This document shows positions 1 to 7,479 of a stretch of DNA of 64,000 bases, piece by piece. The stretch comes from Risungbinella massiliensis (GTDB taxonomy: Bacteria; Bacillota; Bacilli; Thermoactinomycetales; Thermoactinomycetaceae), in the NCBI RefSeq assembly GCF_000942395.1, contig NZ_LN812103.1:1100906-1164905 (forward strand), in the 5' to 3' direction. A program made the translations under genes and the position numbers. Numbering within the stretch: position 1 is the first letter of the stretch; the number at the start of each line of letters is the position of its first letter. The notes under the pieces are model-generated. The model was not told the DNA's origin. It saw only the letters and a list, made by a program, of their open reading frames with translations, and did not search any database.

Positions 1-128
1 TCCAATTTTTCTACAACCGTAAAAGAATTCACTCATCCATTGACTACGAACGTATGTACTTCAAGAAATACAGCTCTGCTGCATAACAAAACTCGTTTTT
101 TTCTGTCTACTTTCTTGACCTAATACCA
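1..128 (+). mobile_element. Right end of an IS3-family element (cut by window start)
   Basis: The window opens inside the 3' end of a transposase gene. It is followed by a short non-coding stretch ending near 128 with a sequence of the form TGTCTAC...AATACCA, which has the CA terminus expected of an IS3-family right inverted repeat. The left part of the element lies outside the window, so the inverted repeat cannot be confirmed. It is a different element from the IS3 copy at 4891-6115, since the ends do not match. Confidence 0.5.
3..86 (+). pseudogene. IS3-family transposase OrfB, C-terminal fragment
   Basis: Reading frame 3 gives 27 residues containing FYNRKRIHSSIDY followed by a basic tail and a TAA stop. 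The phrase 'YNRKRIHSSIDY' is the hallmark C-terminus of IS3/IS150-type integrases (DDE superfamily). Family members normally have about 10 to 15 more residues (…PxxYxxxY…) between the SIDY motif and the end. Here the sequence jumps to ERMYFKKYS, so a small deletion is possible. Only the 3' end is in the window, so whether the upstream part is intact is unknown. Confidence 0.55.
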
Positions 129-394
129 TTTTCACTAGTTGTTAAGTTATTATCCAAATAAGGTAAGAACTAGTTTCGTTAATGGCAAGTAACACGTGGT
201 GAATATTAAAGTATTGGGTAGAAGAAGGAAAGAGGATCTGAGAAGTAAACTTTTTAAAAGCTTATTAAGCTCTTATGGTTTATTTAGGTTGGCGTATTTA
301 TAAATAACTTAGAAATATTGGACAGTAGTATGAGAAAAAACTCATGTATGATTAAATTAAGGGGATTTAGACTTAAAACATCAAATTAGTAACA

Positions 395-826
395 TTAGAT
401 ATTATTTACTTTTCTCTTTAATTCCACCATATATATATAATTCATTCCAAAAAGGAATAGAGATGCAATACTGATATAAATCCATAATAAAGCCTCTAAT
501 CCAAGCTCTCCAATAACAATATAGATAATGGAACAGATACACATTACAAGTGGGAGAAAAACAGGAATGTAACGAAACCTTGTTTGTGGATTAATATTAT
601 AAATCAATCTTAATACGCTGGACAATGTAAAAGCACTCCCAAAAAAATTAGTAAACATAAGAGAAAAATTAGATCCTGTAAAATACAACATTGTTAAGAA
701 AATGATAAATACATAACCAAGAATGACTGGAAATGAATATAATGATTTTGTAATATAACTAACCAGGAAGACTAATAAGGTGAATAATATTATTACTATT
801 GGAAAAAGTTCAAAAAGTTCTTTCAT
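395..826 (-). CDS. Small integral membrane protein, unknown function
   Basis: 143 residues that I do not recognise. The protein is almost entirely hydrophobic, with about four predicted membrane segments (roughly residues 5-25, 32-52, 80-105 and 108-130) and a short positively charged C-terminus (KRKVNN). The ATG at 826 is preceded by a good GGAGGGA ribosome-binding site 6 bases upstream, which supports real translation. It stands alone, between the IS3 remnant and a decayed gene on the same strand. No catalytic or binding motif is visible. Confidence 0.6.
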   Translation of the reverse strand: MKELFELFPIVIILFTLLVFLVSYITKSLYSFPVILGYVFIIFLTMLYFTGSNFSLMFTNFFGSAFTLSSVLRLIYNINPQTRFRYIPVFLPLVMCICSIIYIVIGELGLEALLWIYISIASLFLFGMNYIYMVELKRKVNNI

Positions 827-1239
827 TGTGTTCCCTCCTATAAAATTAATTCTAATTTTTTAATTATAATTGAATAGTGCCGAAATTGGCAATGTAGTTA
901 GTTTTTCTATGTGTATCTACATTGTAGAGTAAAATAACAAATCTAACCCATGTTTGGGCGTAAGGAATTGGATTACCATTGTCTACAGGTAGCCAAGATT
1001 TGAGTAAATTGAGATAACGAAAGTGAAATGGTAGAGATCTTTTTCTGATATTTCATTATCACAGTGATGGTAAATTGATTTGGGTTTATAAAATTATTAG
1101 ATGTTGAAAATCCAATTTGTATTTAGCATTGAATAATTTTTCCGTCATATTGGCATACCTATAACAAAGTAAATTATTACAATTTTCACAACCATAATAC
1201 ATAATAGAATGAAAGGATAACAATATGAGGTGAAGAGTT
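827..1239. other. Intergenic region mostly filled by a decayed gene
   Basis: Apart from the minus-strand remnant listed at 864-1202, I see only the ribosome-binding site of the 395-826 gene (827-845) and AT-rich sequence. Confidence 0.5.
864..1202 (-). pseudogene. Decayed gene of unknown function
   Basis: The minus strand reads like protein but only in pieces. A first segment (about 1202-1086) contains MYYGCENCNNLLCYRY and ends at a stop. A middle segment around 1080-1020 contains HHCDNEISEKDLYHF. The last segment (about 1060-864) contains KSWLPVDNGNPIPYAQ and WVRFVILLYNVDTHRK before TAA at 864. At least two frame changes are needed to join them. Residue composition is protein-like in each segment. 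No family was recognised; the start is not marked by a ribosome-binding site. Confidence 0.4.
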
Positions 1240-1749
1240 ATGAGTAATTCATGTATGCTGTTAATAGAAAAAAGAATAGATAATAAATCTATAGAAGAAA
1301 TCATTTTTGAACTCGGATTTGAAAGCGATGATCTAGAAGATAGATATTTTTATTTTAATGAATGTTTATCAATAAGAGGTTGTTGGTTTAGTTTAAGGTT
1401 AGATTATTTTCCAAATAAAACATTATGTGTTGCTACTACTTTTCCAGATAGTAGCTACCATGATGTTGAAATGCAAATAACAGTCTTAAAAAGCATTAAA
1501 AATAGATATGGAGGAAAAATCCTGGATTCTAAATCGGAAAAACAAATAATCCCCAAAAATGGGGTTCCACAATTATCTGAATTCGAAATAGCCATAAAGA
1601 GAACATATTTGTATTTTCTTGACAATATCCAAAGGGTTGAAATGTTGATAGAAGAAGTTGATGAGAAAACATTTGATATAGAAAAGCGTTCAAGGATACA
1701 GATTACGAATCCTTCGATAATTCACCACAATACACTAGTTCCTTTTTGA
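1240..1749 (+). CDS. Hypothetical protein, soluble
   Basis: 169 residues, not recognised. The ATG is preceded by GAGGTGAAGAG, a good ribosome-binding site. The protein is acidic in its N-terminal half (a run of E and D around residues 18-36) and has no signal peptide or membrane segment. The middle part (residues 45-75, with a Trp-Phe-rich stretch) looks like beta structure, and the C-terminal third looks helical. The HEPN-motif gene starts 66 bases downstream on the same strand, so the two could be co-transcribed, but no functional link can be shown. Confidence 0.55.
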   Translation: MSNSCMLLIEKRIDNKSIEEIIFELGFESDDLEDRYFYFNECLSIRGCWFSLRLDYFPNKTLCVATTFPDSSYHDVEMQITVLKSIKNRYGGKILDSKSEKQIIPKNGVPQLSEFEIAIKRTYLYFLDNIQRVEMLIEEVDEKTFDIEKRSRIQITNPSIIHHNTLVPF

Positions 1750-1815
1750 GTTTCCATTCTCGAAGATTTTCTAAGGACTATTTTTAAACAATATTTATTA
1801 TTTAATGAGGAGAAA

Positions 1816-2229
1816 ATGTATCTTTACTTCGATGGAAGGAAAGGTGAAATGTCTTATTCAAGTGTAAAAGCTCTATTTACGGGTGAAGAAAAACTAATAA
1901 ATAAGATATTGGAAGATTATAGTTTTCAAAATTTTAATTCAACAAACAAAGCATTTAACAAATACATGAATATAGAGTTATTTGATATTTTAAGAACTGA
2001 AATATTACTAGTGGGGAAGCAAATTAATCTATTGTCTATTTTACGAGAATTAATTGAAAGGCGACACAAAATAATCCATGAAGCTGCTCTTTATGGAAAG
2101 TTAGGTACTAAAACTATGAATGTATACTGCCGTTCTCTAAAGAGATTTGCACTTGAGTTTATTCGAGTATTTGAAGAGAAAAATGGTATTAAGTTATTAA
2201 AAAAGAATAAAATGATCTCTAACAGCTAG
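1816..2229 (+). CDS. HEPN-motif protein, possible ribonuclease or toxin-like domain
   Basis: 137 residues, ATG preceded by GAGGAGA. The helix at residues 70-95 reads LRELIERRHKIIHEAAL and carries an R-x4-H motif (R83 and H88), followed by acidic and small residues. This is the catalytic signature of HEPN domains, seen in many RNases of toxin-antitoxin, defence and RNA-processing systems. The rest is mostly helical, as expected for HEPN. No recognisable nucleotidyltransferase partner (MNT) lies beside it; the preceding 169-residue gene is the only close neighbour. The family is inferred from one motif plus helical context. Confidence 0.45.
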   Translation: MYLYFDGRKGEMSYSSVKALFTGEEKLINKILEDYSFQNFNSTNKAFNKYMNIELFDILRTEILLVGKQINLLSILRELIERRHKIIHEAALYGKLGTKTMNVYCRSLKRFALEFIRVFEEKNGIKLLKKNKMISNS

Positions 2230-2370
2230 TATAGTAGCCACTTATGGTTAGGTGGCTGTTGTCGCTAATAGATTTGCAAACGAAGTAGAGTGAAATATAT
2301 TTTCTCTTGTTATACTCTATTACACAATATTGCTGTAGTAAGAGTAAAATCTAATTAAACATGTATCTAG

Positions 2371-2702
2371 CAGTGGTGGAATCATAAGATACAAATGGCC
2401 TCCTCGAATCCTCTTTTTATTGGAGCGCCGGATATTGATGTTGTTTATTCTGGGTCTGTTGATGATAGTGGTAATTTTTCTTTTAACTACAAACATTATG
2501 CTGCACCATCTCACGAAATGTATGTTTACAATTATCCTGGAGATATGTGTTGGACTTTATTTAGACATCCATTAAAATCCTTTAATCACTTATTTCCTTG
2601 GATGCCTGGTATGAAGGGTGTGATTATACTGATAATTCTAAATATCGTGGTCTTTAATATGAAAGGATTGGGGATCTTTCGTATGTAGTAAAAGTGAGGT
2701 GA
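2371..2702 (+). pseudogene. Frameshifted hypothetical gene
   Basis: From an ATG at 2395 the frame is protein-like (IDVVYSGSVDDSGNFSF, then YVYNYPGDMCWTLF) up to about 2600, after which it becomes hydrophobic nonsense. The good signal continues in another frame from 2607 (WYEGCDYTDNSKYRG), meets a TAA at 2655-2657, and carries on as YERIGDLSYVVKVR to TGA at 2700-2702. So the gene has one frameshift and one in-frame stop. There is no clear ribosome-binding site before 2395, and the upstream frame is open only to 2371. Family not recognised. Confidence 0.45.
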
Positions 2703-2707
2703 ATGAG

Positions 2708-3184
2708 ATGAAAAAATTTTGGCTTTCACTAGGTGCAGTTATTCTTTTAGCATTTTTACTCATGCCCTTAGCACCGTTAATAATTATTAAGATAACGGAT
2801 GCTAGACCTCCCAGTGTATATTTAATACCAAATGGCTATAAAGGTTGGTTCTACATTGTATATGATGTGCCAAACACTCCTGAATTGCCCAAATTGGATG
2901 ATAAGCTAGAGTTCGAAATCCCAAGCAATGGAATACTTAAAACATCGACTAAACACACAGAGTATGGTTGGGCAAAAGATGAGTATTATTATGTAGAAAA
3001 TGGGAAACGAATAAAAATACCAGAAGAGAAGATGATTCATGGTGGTGGAACTTCTGGTACTGACTATAAAGGCAAATCATATGAATATCAAATGTTTTTT
3101 GTAAGTAACCAAAAGGAATTGGAACTCCAATCTGTGGATCTAATGAACTCTGAGTTACGAGAATCTTTGTTTGAAAATAACTGA
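2708..3184 (+). CDS. Membrane-anchored extracytoplasmic protein, DUF6843-like
   Basis: Starts at ATG 2708, chosen because AGGTGA lies 5 bases upstream; a GTG at 2699 is too close to it. 158 residues: an N-terminal membrane segment (residues 4-28, IIIIK at its end) followed by an extracytoplasmic beta-rich domain with VYLIPNGYKGWFYIVYD. That phrase resembles the opening of the DUF6843 family, small exported proteins of Bacillota with unknown function; this match is from memory. It follows the frameshifted gene directly and ends at a terminator. Confidence 0.55.
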   Translation: MKKFWLSLGAVILLAFLLMPLAPLIIIKITDARPPSVYLIPNGYKGWFYIVYDVPNTPELPKLDDKLEFEIPSNGILKTSTKHTEYGWAKDEYYYVENGKRIKIPEEKMIHGGGTSGTDYKGKSYEYQMFFVSNQKELELQSVDLMNSELRESLFENN

Positions 3185-3212
3185 GATCAAACATATGAAT
3201 TTGATTGTAGAC

Positions 3213-3241
3213 AAAAAGCCTGTGAAAGAAGCAGGCTTTTT
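3213..3241 (+). terminator. Rho-independent terminator
   Basis: AAAAAGCCTG and CAGGCTTTTT form a 10-base perfect stem around a 9-base loop, ending in a T run. It closes the 2708-3184 gene. Confidence 0.8.
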
Positions 3242-3447
3242 GTGTTTTTATGGTTTTTATGCTAATAAACCCAATTACGAACCAATATGCTCAATTGGTA
3301 GTCATACTATTGAATACTCGTTTTTTTATAATTCATCATTATCTCTATGGGTATTATTTGAGTAATTCAGTTCTATTAGATCGTCCTTATGATCCACATT
3401 AAATAGGTTGGAGAAAGAATTGCACAGAATTATTTATTCAGTTTGAA

Positions 3448-3996
3448 CTACTTGTTCTTATCTGCATATAAACGTAATAGTTTTTCGGTTGAGGGAAATG
3501 CAAGCTCATCCCAAGGAATTTCATCAAAATAGAAAAAACAACCTTTTTGGCTTTCAATGTTCACGATAACTTCTTCATGGTCAGCAATCGCTTCGTAGGT
3601 CAATTGGATCAGTCCATCTTCAGTAGAAGAGAATGTATTAATAATGTCATTAACCTCCACAGAAAGACCTGTTTCTTCTTTTACCTCATTTATTATTGTT
3701 TCAAAAAGATCATGTCCACGTTCCACATGCCCTCCTGGAAATGCCCATAAGCCCTTTCCGGGCTCTTCATCTCTTTGAAGAAGTAATACTTTGTTTTTAT
3801 CTCTATTTAGAACCACTGCCACTACTACCAGCTTGGGATCTAAGTAGAAGACAAATTGACAATGATGACATAGTAGTTGAGGTTGGTTGGGAATATGTAA
3901 GTCTTCTAATGAAAAATGGTGCCCACAACGTGGACAAAATTTTAAGTCCTTTTTTTTATATCTCCACTGATATTGAAAGTAAAGCTCTTTGTTCAT
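3448..3996 (-). CDS. Nudix hydrolase with N-terminal zinc ribbon
   Basis: 182 residues. Residues 21-46 hold two CxxC knuckles (CPRCGHHF and CHHCQF), a zinc ribbon found in NudC-like and related Nudix proteins. The Nudix box follows at about 87-110: GGHVERGHDLFETIINEV then KEETGL. Compared with the consensus G-x5-E-x7-R-E-U-x-E-E-x-G-U, the first Glu is His and the Arg is Asn, while the metal-binding KEE core is kept. The family hydrolyses nucleoside diphosphates linked to another group; the substrate cannot be deduced. Monocistronic, facing the neighbouring hydrolase gene. Confidence 0.85.
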   Translation of the reverse strand: MNKELYFQYQWRYKKKDLKFCPRCGHHFSLEDLHIPNQPQLLCHHCQFVFYLDPKLVVVAVVLNRDKNKVLLLQRDEEPGKGLWAFPGGHVERGHDLFETIINEVKEETGLSVEVNDIINTFSSTEDGLIQLTYEAIADHEEVIVNIESQKGCFFYFDEIPWDELAFPSTEKLLRLYADKNK

Positions 3997-4149
3997 TGTT
4001 AAATCTCCTTAATATAAGTCTTTATCTTGAGGCGAGAAATCAGTTTTTTGATAAGGTTTTCAAATTTTAATCATCAATGAACGCTAATTGTTCCTTTTTC
4101 TTCTCAAGTGATACAATTGTTTGTAATTTGAGTAGAAAGGTTTGATCCG

Positions 4150-4761
4150 ATGAGTACAAATTTGTATCTTGTAAGGCATGGACAAACAAAGTGGAATGTA
4201 GAAGGGCGGCTACAAGGAAGATTGGACTCTCCTTTAACAGAGATAGGTATTGAACAGGCCAAGCAATTAGGGAAACAGTTGAGTGACATTCCTTTCCAGT
4301 GTATCTATTCGAGTTCAACGAACCGAGCAGTGGAAACAGCTTCTTATTTAAAAGGGGAGCGTACAATAGATTTAGTGAAAAAAGATTCATTGATGGAGAT
4401 GAGCTTTTCTAAATGGGAAGGTAGAAAATGGTCAGAGATTCAAGAACTGTTCCCTAAAGAGTTAGACGAAATTAATAATAGCCCTGAAAATTATGACGCA
4501 AAAGAATCTCAAGGTGAAACATTATTAGATGTTCAAGAAAGGTCAGTTCCTTTTATTCAAGATATTTTGGAACGACATGTTGGAGAAAATATTTTGGTAG
4601 TCACTCACTCCATTGTAATAAAGGTATTAGTTAATTATTTTCGTGGAGGGAGTATAAAATCCGTTTGGGAAGGACCTGATACTGGTTGGGCAAGTGCATT
4701 CAAGTTATGTTTTACAAAAGATGGAGTTAAAATATTTTATGAAGGTAATGAGATTTCTTAA
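4150..4761 (+). CDS. Histidine phosphatase family protein (phosphoglycerate-mutase-like)
   Basis: 203 residues starting at ATG 4150 with AGAAAGG upstream. The catalytic motif LVRHGQTKWN lies at residues 7-16 (phospho-accepting His in RHG). SSSTNRAVETA at about 54-64 supplies the second Arg, and VVTHSIVIK at about 150 the second His. Length and motif order match cofactor-independent 'broad-specificity' phosphatases of the PhoE/CobC type. The neighbours give no substrate clue. The IS3 element inserted about 130 bases downstream. Confidence 0.85.
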   Translation: MSTNLYLVRHGQTKWNVEGRLQGRLDSPLTEIGIEQAKQLGKQLSDIPFQCIYSSSTNRAVETASYLKGERTIDLVKKDSLMEMSFSKWEGRKWSEIQELFPKELDEINNSPENYDAKESQGETLLDVQERSVPFIQDILERHVGENILVVTHSIVIKVLVNYFRGGSIKSVWEGPDTGWASAFKLCFTKDGVKIFYEGNEIS

Positions 4762-4973
4762 TTATCAATCAGCCGTAAAAGAAGGACTTGCTATTTCATA
4801 GATATGAATTTCATCCATATTATGTAGGTATTTATTTACTTTGAAGAACTCAATACTTATTGAATTAAACTCTGAATGATTTCCTATTTTTGGATAGGTT
4901 ACAGTTTATTGGACAGAAAAAATAAGGTCAATTACACTTGTTTCAATGGGACATGAAACGAGGAGAATTGATT

Positions 4974-5258
4974 ATGACAAGAAGAAAAAGACGTACTTTT
5001 ACCGAGGAGTTTAAACACCAAATTGTTCAATTGCATCAAAGTGGGAAACCAAGATGTGAAATTATCAAAGAGTATGATCTTACTCCATCTGCTGTAGATA
5101 AGTGGATCAGGCAGAGTCAGAACAGTGGCTCCTTTAAAGAAAAGGACAATCGAACATCCGAAGAAGCTGAATTAATTCAGCTTCGGAAAGAGCTTCAACG
5201 TTTACGAATAGAAAATGATATTTTAAAGCAAGCCGCACTGATCATGGGACGAAAGTAA
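4974..5258 (+). CDS. IS3-family transposase OrfA (helix-turn-helix)
   Basis: 94 residues from ATG 4974, preceded by GAGGAG. Residues 1-60 form the HTH_8-type DNA-binding domain (RRTFTEEFKHQIVQL, then a recognition-helix stretch TPSAVDKWIRQ). Residues 65-90 form the leucine-zipper helix typical of OrfA (ELIQLRKELQRLRIENDILK). It ends MGRK at TAA 5256-5258, just before OrfB. In this family OrfB is normally made as an OrfAB fusion by -1 frameshifting near the end of OrfA; no obvious A6G slippery site is seen at the junction. Confidence 0.9.
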   Translation: MTRRKRRTFTEEFKHQIVQLHQSGKPRCEIIKEYDLTPSAVDKWIRQSQNSGSFKEKDNRTSEEAELIQLRKELQRLRIENDILKQAALIMGRK

Positions 5259-5260
5259 AT

Positions 5261-6097
5261 GTGATCCGAAATAATCGTCACAAATACTCGGTATCAGCAA
5301 TGTGCGAAGTTCTACAACTTCCTAGAAGCACTTACTATTATGAAAAAAAGAATAGAAAATCCTTGAAGGATACGATCACATCCGTGATCGTGGACATCTT
5401 TCAAAAAAGCCGTCAAACCTATGGTACACGAAAAATTAAAGTGGAATTAAAAAAACGGGGATGGATCATTTCTAGAAAACGGATCGGACGAATCATGAAC
5501 CAACAAGGGCTTATTTCAAAGTACACCATCGCTCAGTTCAAAAAGAGCCGAAGTACCTGTAACGAGTCAAATCATGCAAATTTGTTGGATCGAAAGTTTC
5601 AGCAAGATGAAGCATTAAAAGTGATTGTAAGCGATTTAACATATGTACGCATGAAGCAAACATGGCATTATATCTGTGTTTTTGTTGATCTTTTCAATCG
5701 GGAGATTATTGGATATAGTGCTGGTCCTAAGAAAGACGCACAGCTAGTGTATCGTGCTCTTTCTTCTATTAAACAAGACCTGCGAAAAATCCAACTTTTT
5801 CATACTGATAGAGGAAATGAGTTTAAAAACAAATTAATGGATAAAGCACTCAAAACCTTCCAGATTCAACGCTTGTTGAGCCTAAAAGGATCACCATATG
5901 ACAATGCAGTAGCAGAAGCTATGTTTAAGATAATGAAAACAGAGTTTGTTAAGAATGCTCGTTTTGAAAGCCTAGAACAACTAGAGTTAGAATTATTTGA
6001 CTACGTAAACTGGTTTAACAATGTTCGTATTCACAGTACCTTAGACTATCTAACCCCTATGGAGTACAAGTTGAGACACCTTAAAAAAACTGTCTAG
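5261..6097 (+). CDS. IS3-family transposase OrfB (DDE integrase)
   Basis: 278 residues. An N-terminal HTH_21-like domain (residues 15-70, STYYYEKKN, YGTRKIKVEL) precedes an rve integrase core. The DDE residues are visible: Asp in VSDLTYVRM, Asp in FHTDRGNEF, and Glu in NAVAEAMFKIMKTE. The C-terminus reads NVRIHSTLDYLTPMEY, the usual ending. No stop or frameshift interrupts the core, so the element may still be active if the ends are functional. The GTG at 5261 lies directly after the OrfA stop. Confidence 0.9.
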   Translation: MIRNNRHKYSVSAMCEVLQLPRSTYYYEKKNRKSLKDTITSVIVDIFQKSRQTYGTRKIKVELKKRGWIISRKRIGRIMNQQGLISKYTIAQFKKSRSTCNESNHANLLDRKFQQDEALKVIVSDLTYVRMKQTWHYICVFVDLFNREIIGYSAGPKKDAQLVYRALSSIKQDLRKIQLFHTDRGNEFKNKLMDKALKTFQIQRLLSLKGSPYDNAVAEAMFKIMKTEFVKNARFESLEQLELELFDYVNWFNNVRIHSTLDYLTPMEYKLRHLKKTV

Positions 6098-6159
6098 TTT
6101 ACTGTTGACAGTCCATAAACATCCTATATTAAAATGGAAGTGTAATTACCGTATACCCT

Positions 6160-6210
6160 AAAACGCTAAAAAAGTCGGGTTCCTCTAAGGAACTCGGCTT
6201 TTTTGAGTGG
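6160..6210 (+). repeat. Terminator-like dispersed repeat, copy 1
   Basis: AAAACGCTAAAAAAGTCGGG begins a unit whose hairpin arms are AAGTCGGGTTCCT and AGGAACTCGGCTT (two G-U pairs) followed by TTTTTTGAGTGG. Near-identical units occur at 17556 and 21813. Here it sits just after the IS3 element, where it does not obviously terminate a host gene. Confidence 0.7.
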
Positions 6211-6299
6211 AGCTTTATAGTGGCTATATTTTTAAATATTAATCTGGGGTAACTTAGATGAAAAGGATCTAGAGAAGAAGTAGTAAAAAAGATCTAGCA

Positions 6300-6434
6300 T
6301 CAATTAGAGATACTTGCTGTAGATGGGATAGTTGGTCCTCTTGAATAAAAGCTAGGTCCTGCAACAACAGTATTTTCTGGGACATTCTTAGTGACAACTG
6401 CTCCTGACGCAACAATAGAGTTGTCCCCAATCAT
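6300..6434 (-). pseudogene. Hexapeptide acetyltransferase, C-terminal remnant
   Basis: The minus strand from ATG 6434 to TGA 6300 encodes 44 residues: MIGDNSIVASGAVVTKNVPE then NTVVAGPSFYSRGP. This is the last left-handed beta-helix coil and C-terminal tail of a serine/maltose/galactoside O-acetyltransferase-type protein, whose usual ending is …GAGSVVTKDVPPNTVVAGNPA. Everything upstream is gone: the ABC permease stop lies at 6451. No ribosome-binding site is present, so this is taken as a gene remnant. Confidence 0.65.
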
Positions 6435-6450
6435 TTGTTCTTTCTATCAG

Positions 6451-7479
6451 TTATTCACTTTTCTTTTGGATATACATAAAAGCAAGTGCACTGACTAAGA
6501 TCGTTCCCTTCACAATATCTTGCGCATAATAGGGGACATTTAACATAGTTAAGCCGTTGAGAAGTATGCCAATTAAGACAGCTCCGAAAAAAGTGCCAAT
6601 CACATTGGGTTTTCCAGCACCAAATACGGAAAATCCAATCAAAGAAGCAGCTACTCCATCCATTAAGAGAGGAGCACCAGCGGATACTTGGCCTGTTCCG
6701 ATTCGAGAGGCAAGAACGATCCCTGCAATGGATGCAAATAGAGCACTTAACAGATAGGCATAAGTTTTATAACGGCTAACTGGAACGCCAGAAAGACGGG
6801 CTGCTTCTTCATTTCCCCCTGTAACATAAAGCAAGCGGCCAAAGCGAGTGTAGTTCAGGATGATATGCACGAGAATGACGAAAAGTAACATCAAGATCAC
6901 AGGGAAAGGAACAGAAAATAATTCACCTTGCCCGACGAATAAAAAGGAAGGCAAGATTTTCCCAGGGGCTATACTTCCATCACTCATCGGCATGTTGTTG
7001 TAAATGGAATATCCTTTCGTAATAGTGAGATGGAATCCATTGATAATATACATTACGCCAAGTGTAGCCAGAAGATCAGGTATGCCAATTTTTACTACAA
7101 ATAAAGAATTAATAAGTCCAACAATCAATCCGAAAGCAATTGGAATAAGCAGTGCGACTAGCGTTTCCTGACGATACCATACCATAGCAGCAGCACAAGT
7201 GATGGTAGCCAGGCTTGCTGTAGAGCCGACCGATAGATCAAATCCTCCCACGATCAGGGAAATGGTTACTCCGATCGCTAGTAATGTGATAATGGAGATA
7301 GATGTTAAGATGTCTGTGAAATTTTGATAGGTAAGAAATTGCTCTGTCGATAAACTAAAGATCACGACAGTAAGTAAAATCACGAGCAAGGTTCCATGTT
7401 TATATAGAAAGGAAAGCAGAATATCTTTCCATGTTTTGGTCTTAGCCTGTGTGCTAGATTGATTGAGTATTTGATCCAT
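6451..7479 (-). CDS. ABC transporter permease, RbsC-like, probable methylthioribose importer
   Basis: 342 residues with about ten membrane segments and the family signature ITLLAIGVTISLIVGGFDLS at about residues 60-80 and ANVIGTFFG-type EAA region near the C-terminus. It belongs to the sugar permeases of the RbsC/XylH group. The ATG at 7479 lies 26 bases inside the ATPase gene, so the two are translationally coupled. It is the last gene of the mtnK-mtnA-ABC operon, under one SAM riboswitch. That context, not the sequence, points to methylthioribose as substrate. Only one permease gene is present, so a homodimer is expected. Confidence 0.85.
   Translation of the reverse strand: MDQILNQSSTQAKTKTWKDILLSFLYKHGTLLVILLTVVIFSLSTEQFLTYQNFTDILTSISIITLLAIGVTISLIVGGFDLSVGSTASLATITCAAAMVWYRQETLVALLIPIAFGLIVGLINSLFVVKIGIPDLLATLGVMYIINGFHLTITKGYSIYNNMPMSDGSIAPGKILPSFLFVGQGELFSVPFPVILMLLFVILVHIILNYTRFGRLLYVTGGNEEAARLSGVPVSRYKTYAYLLSALFASIAGIVLASRIGTGQVSAGAPLLMDGVAASLIGFSVFGAGKPNVIGTFFGAVLIGILLNGLTMLNVPYYAQDIVKGTILVSALAFMYIQKKSE

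Larger units (their letters stand above)
4891..6115 (+). mobile_element. IS3-family insertion sequence, complete, about 1225 bp
   Basis: Two overlapping-style transposase genes are bounded by imperfect 37-base inverted repeats: left 4891-4927 starting TGGATAGGTTACAGT, right 6079-6115 whose complement starts TGGACTGTCAACAGT. They share TGGA, ACAGT, GACAG and the inner TAAGG in register but differ in the A/T tract, which is A-rich on the left and T-rich on the right. No 3-4 base target duplication is visible (TTT on the left, TAA on the right), which suggests an old insertion or a later rearrangement. Confidence 0.8.

Noticed and set aside
206-322. Short plus-strand frame with basic N-terminus (GRRRKEDLRSKLF)
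   Set aside because: About 36 codons, no ribosome-binding site, composition not convincing.
3171-3365. Plus-strand open frame of 64 codons after the DUF6843-like gene
   Set aside because: It runs through the strong terminator at 3213-3241, has no ribosome-binding site and looks random.
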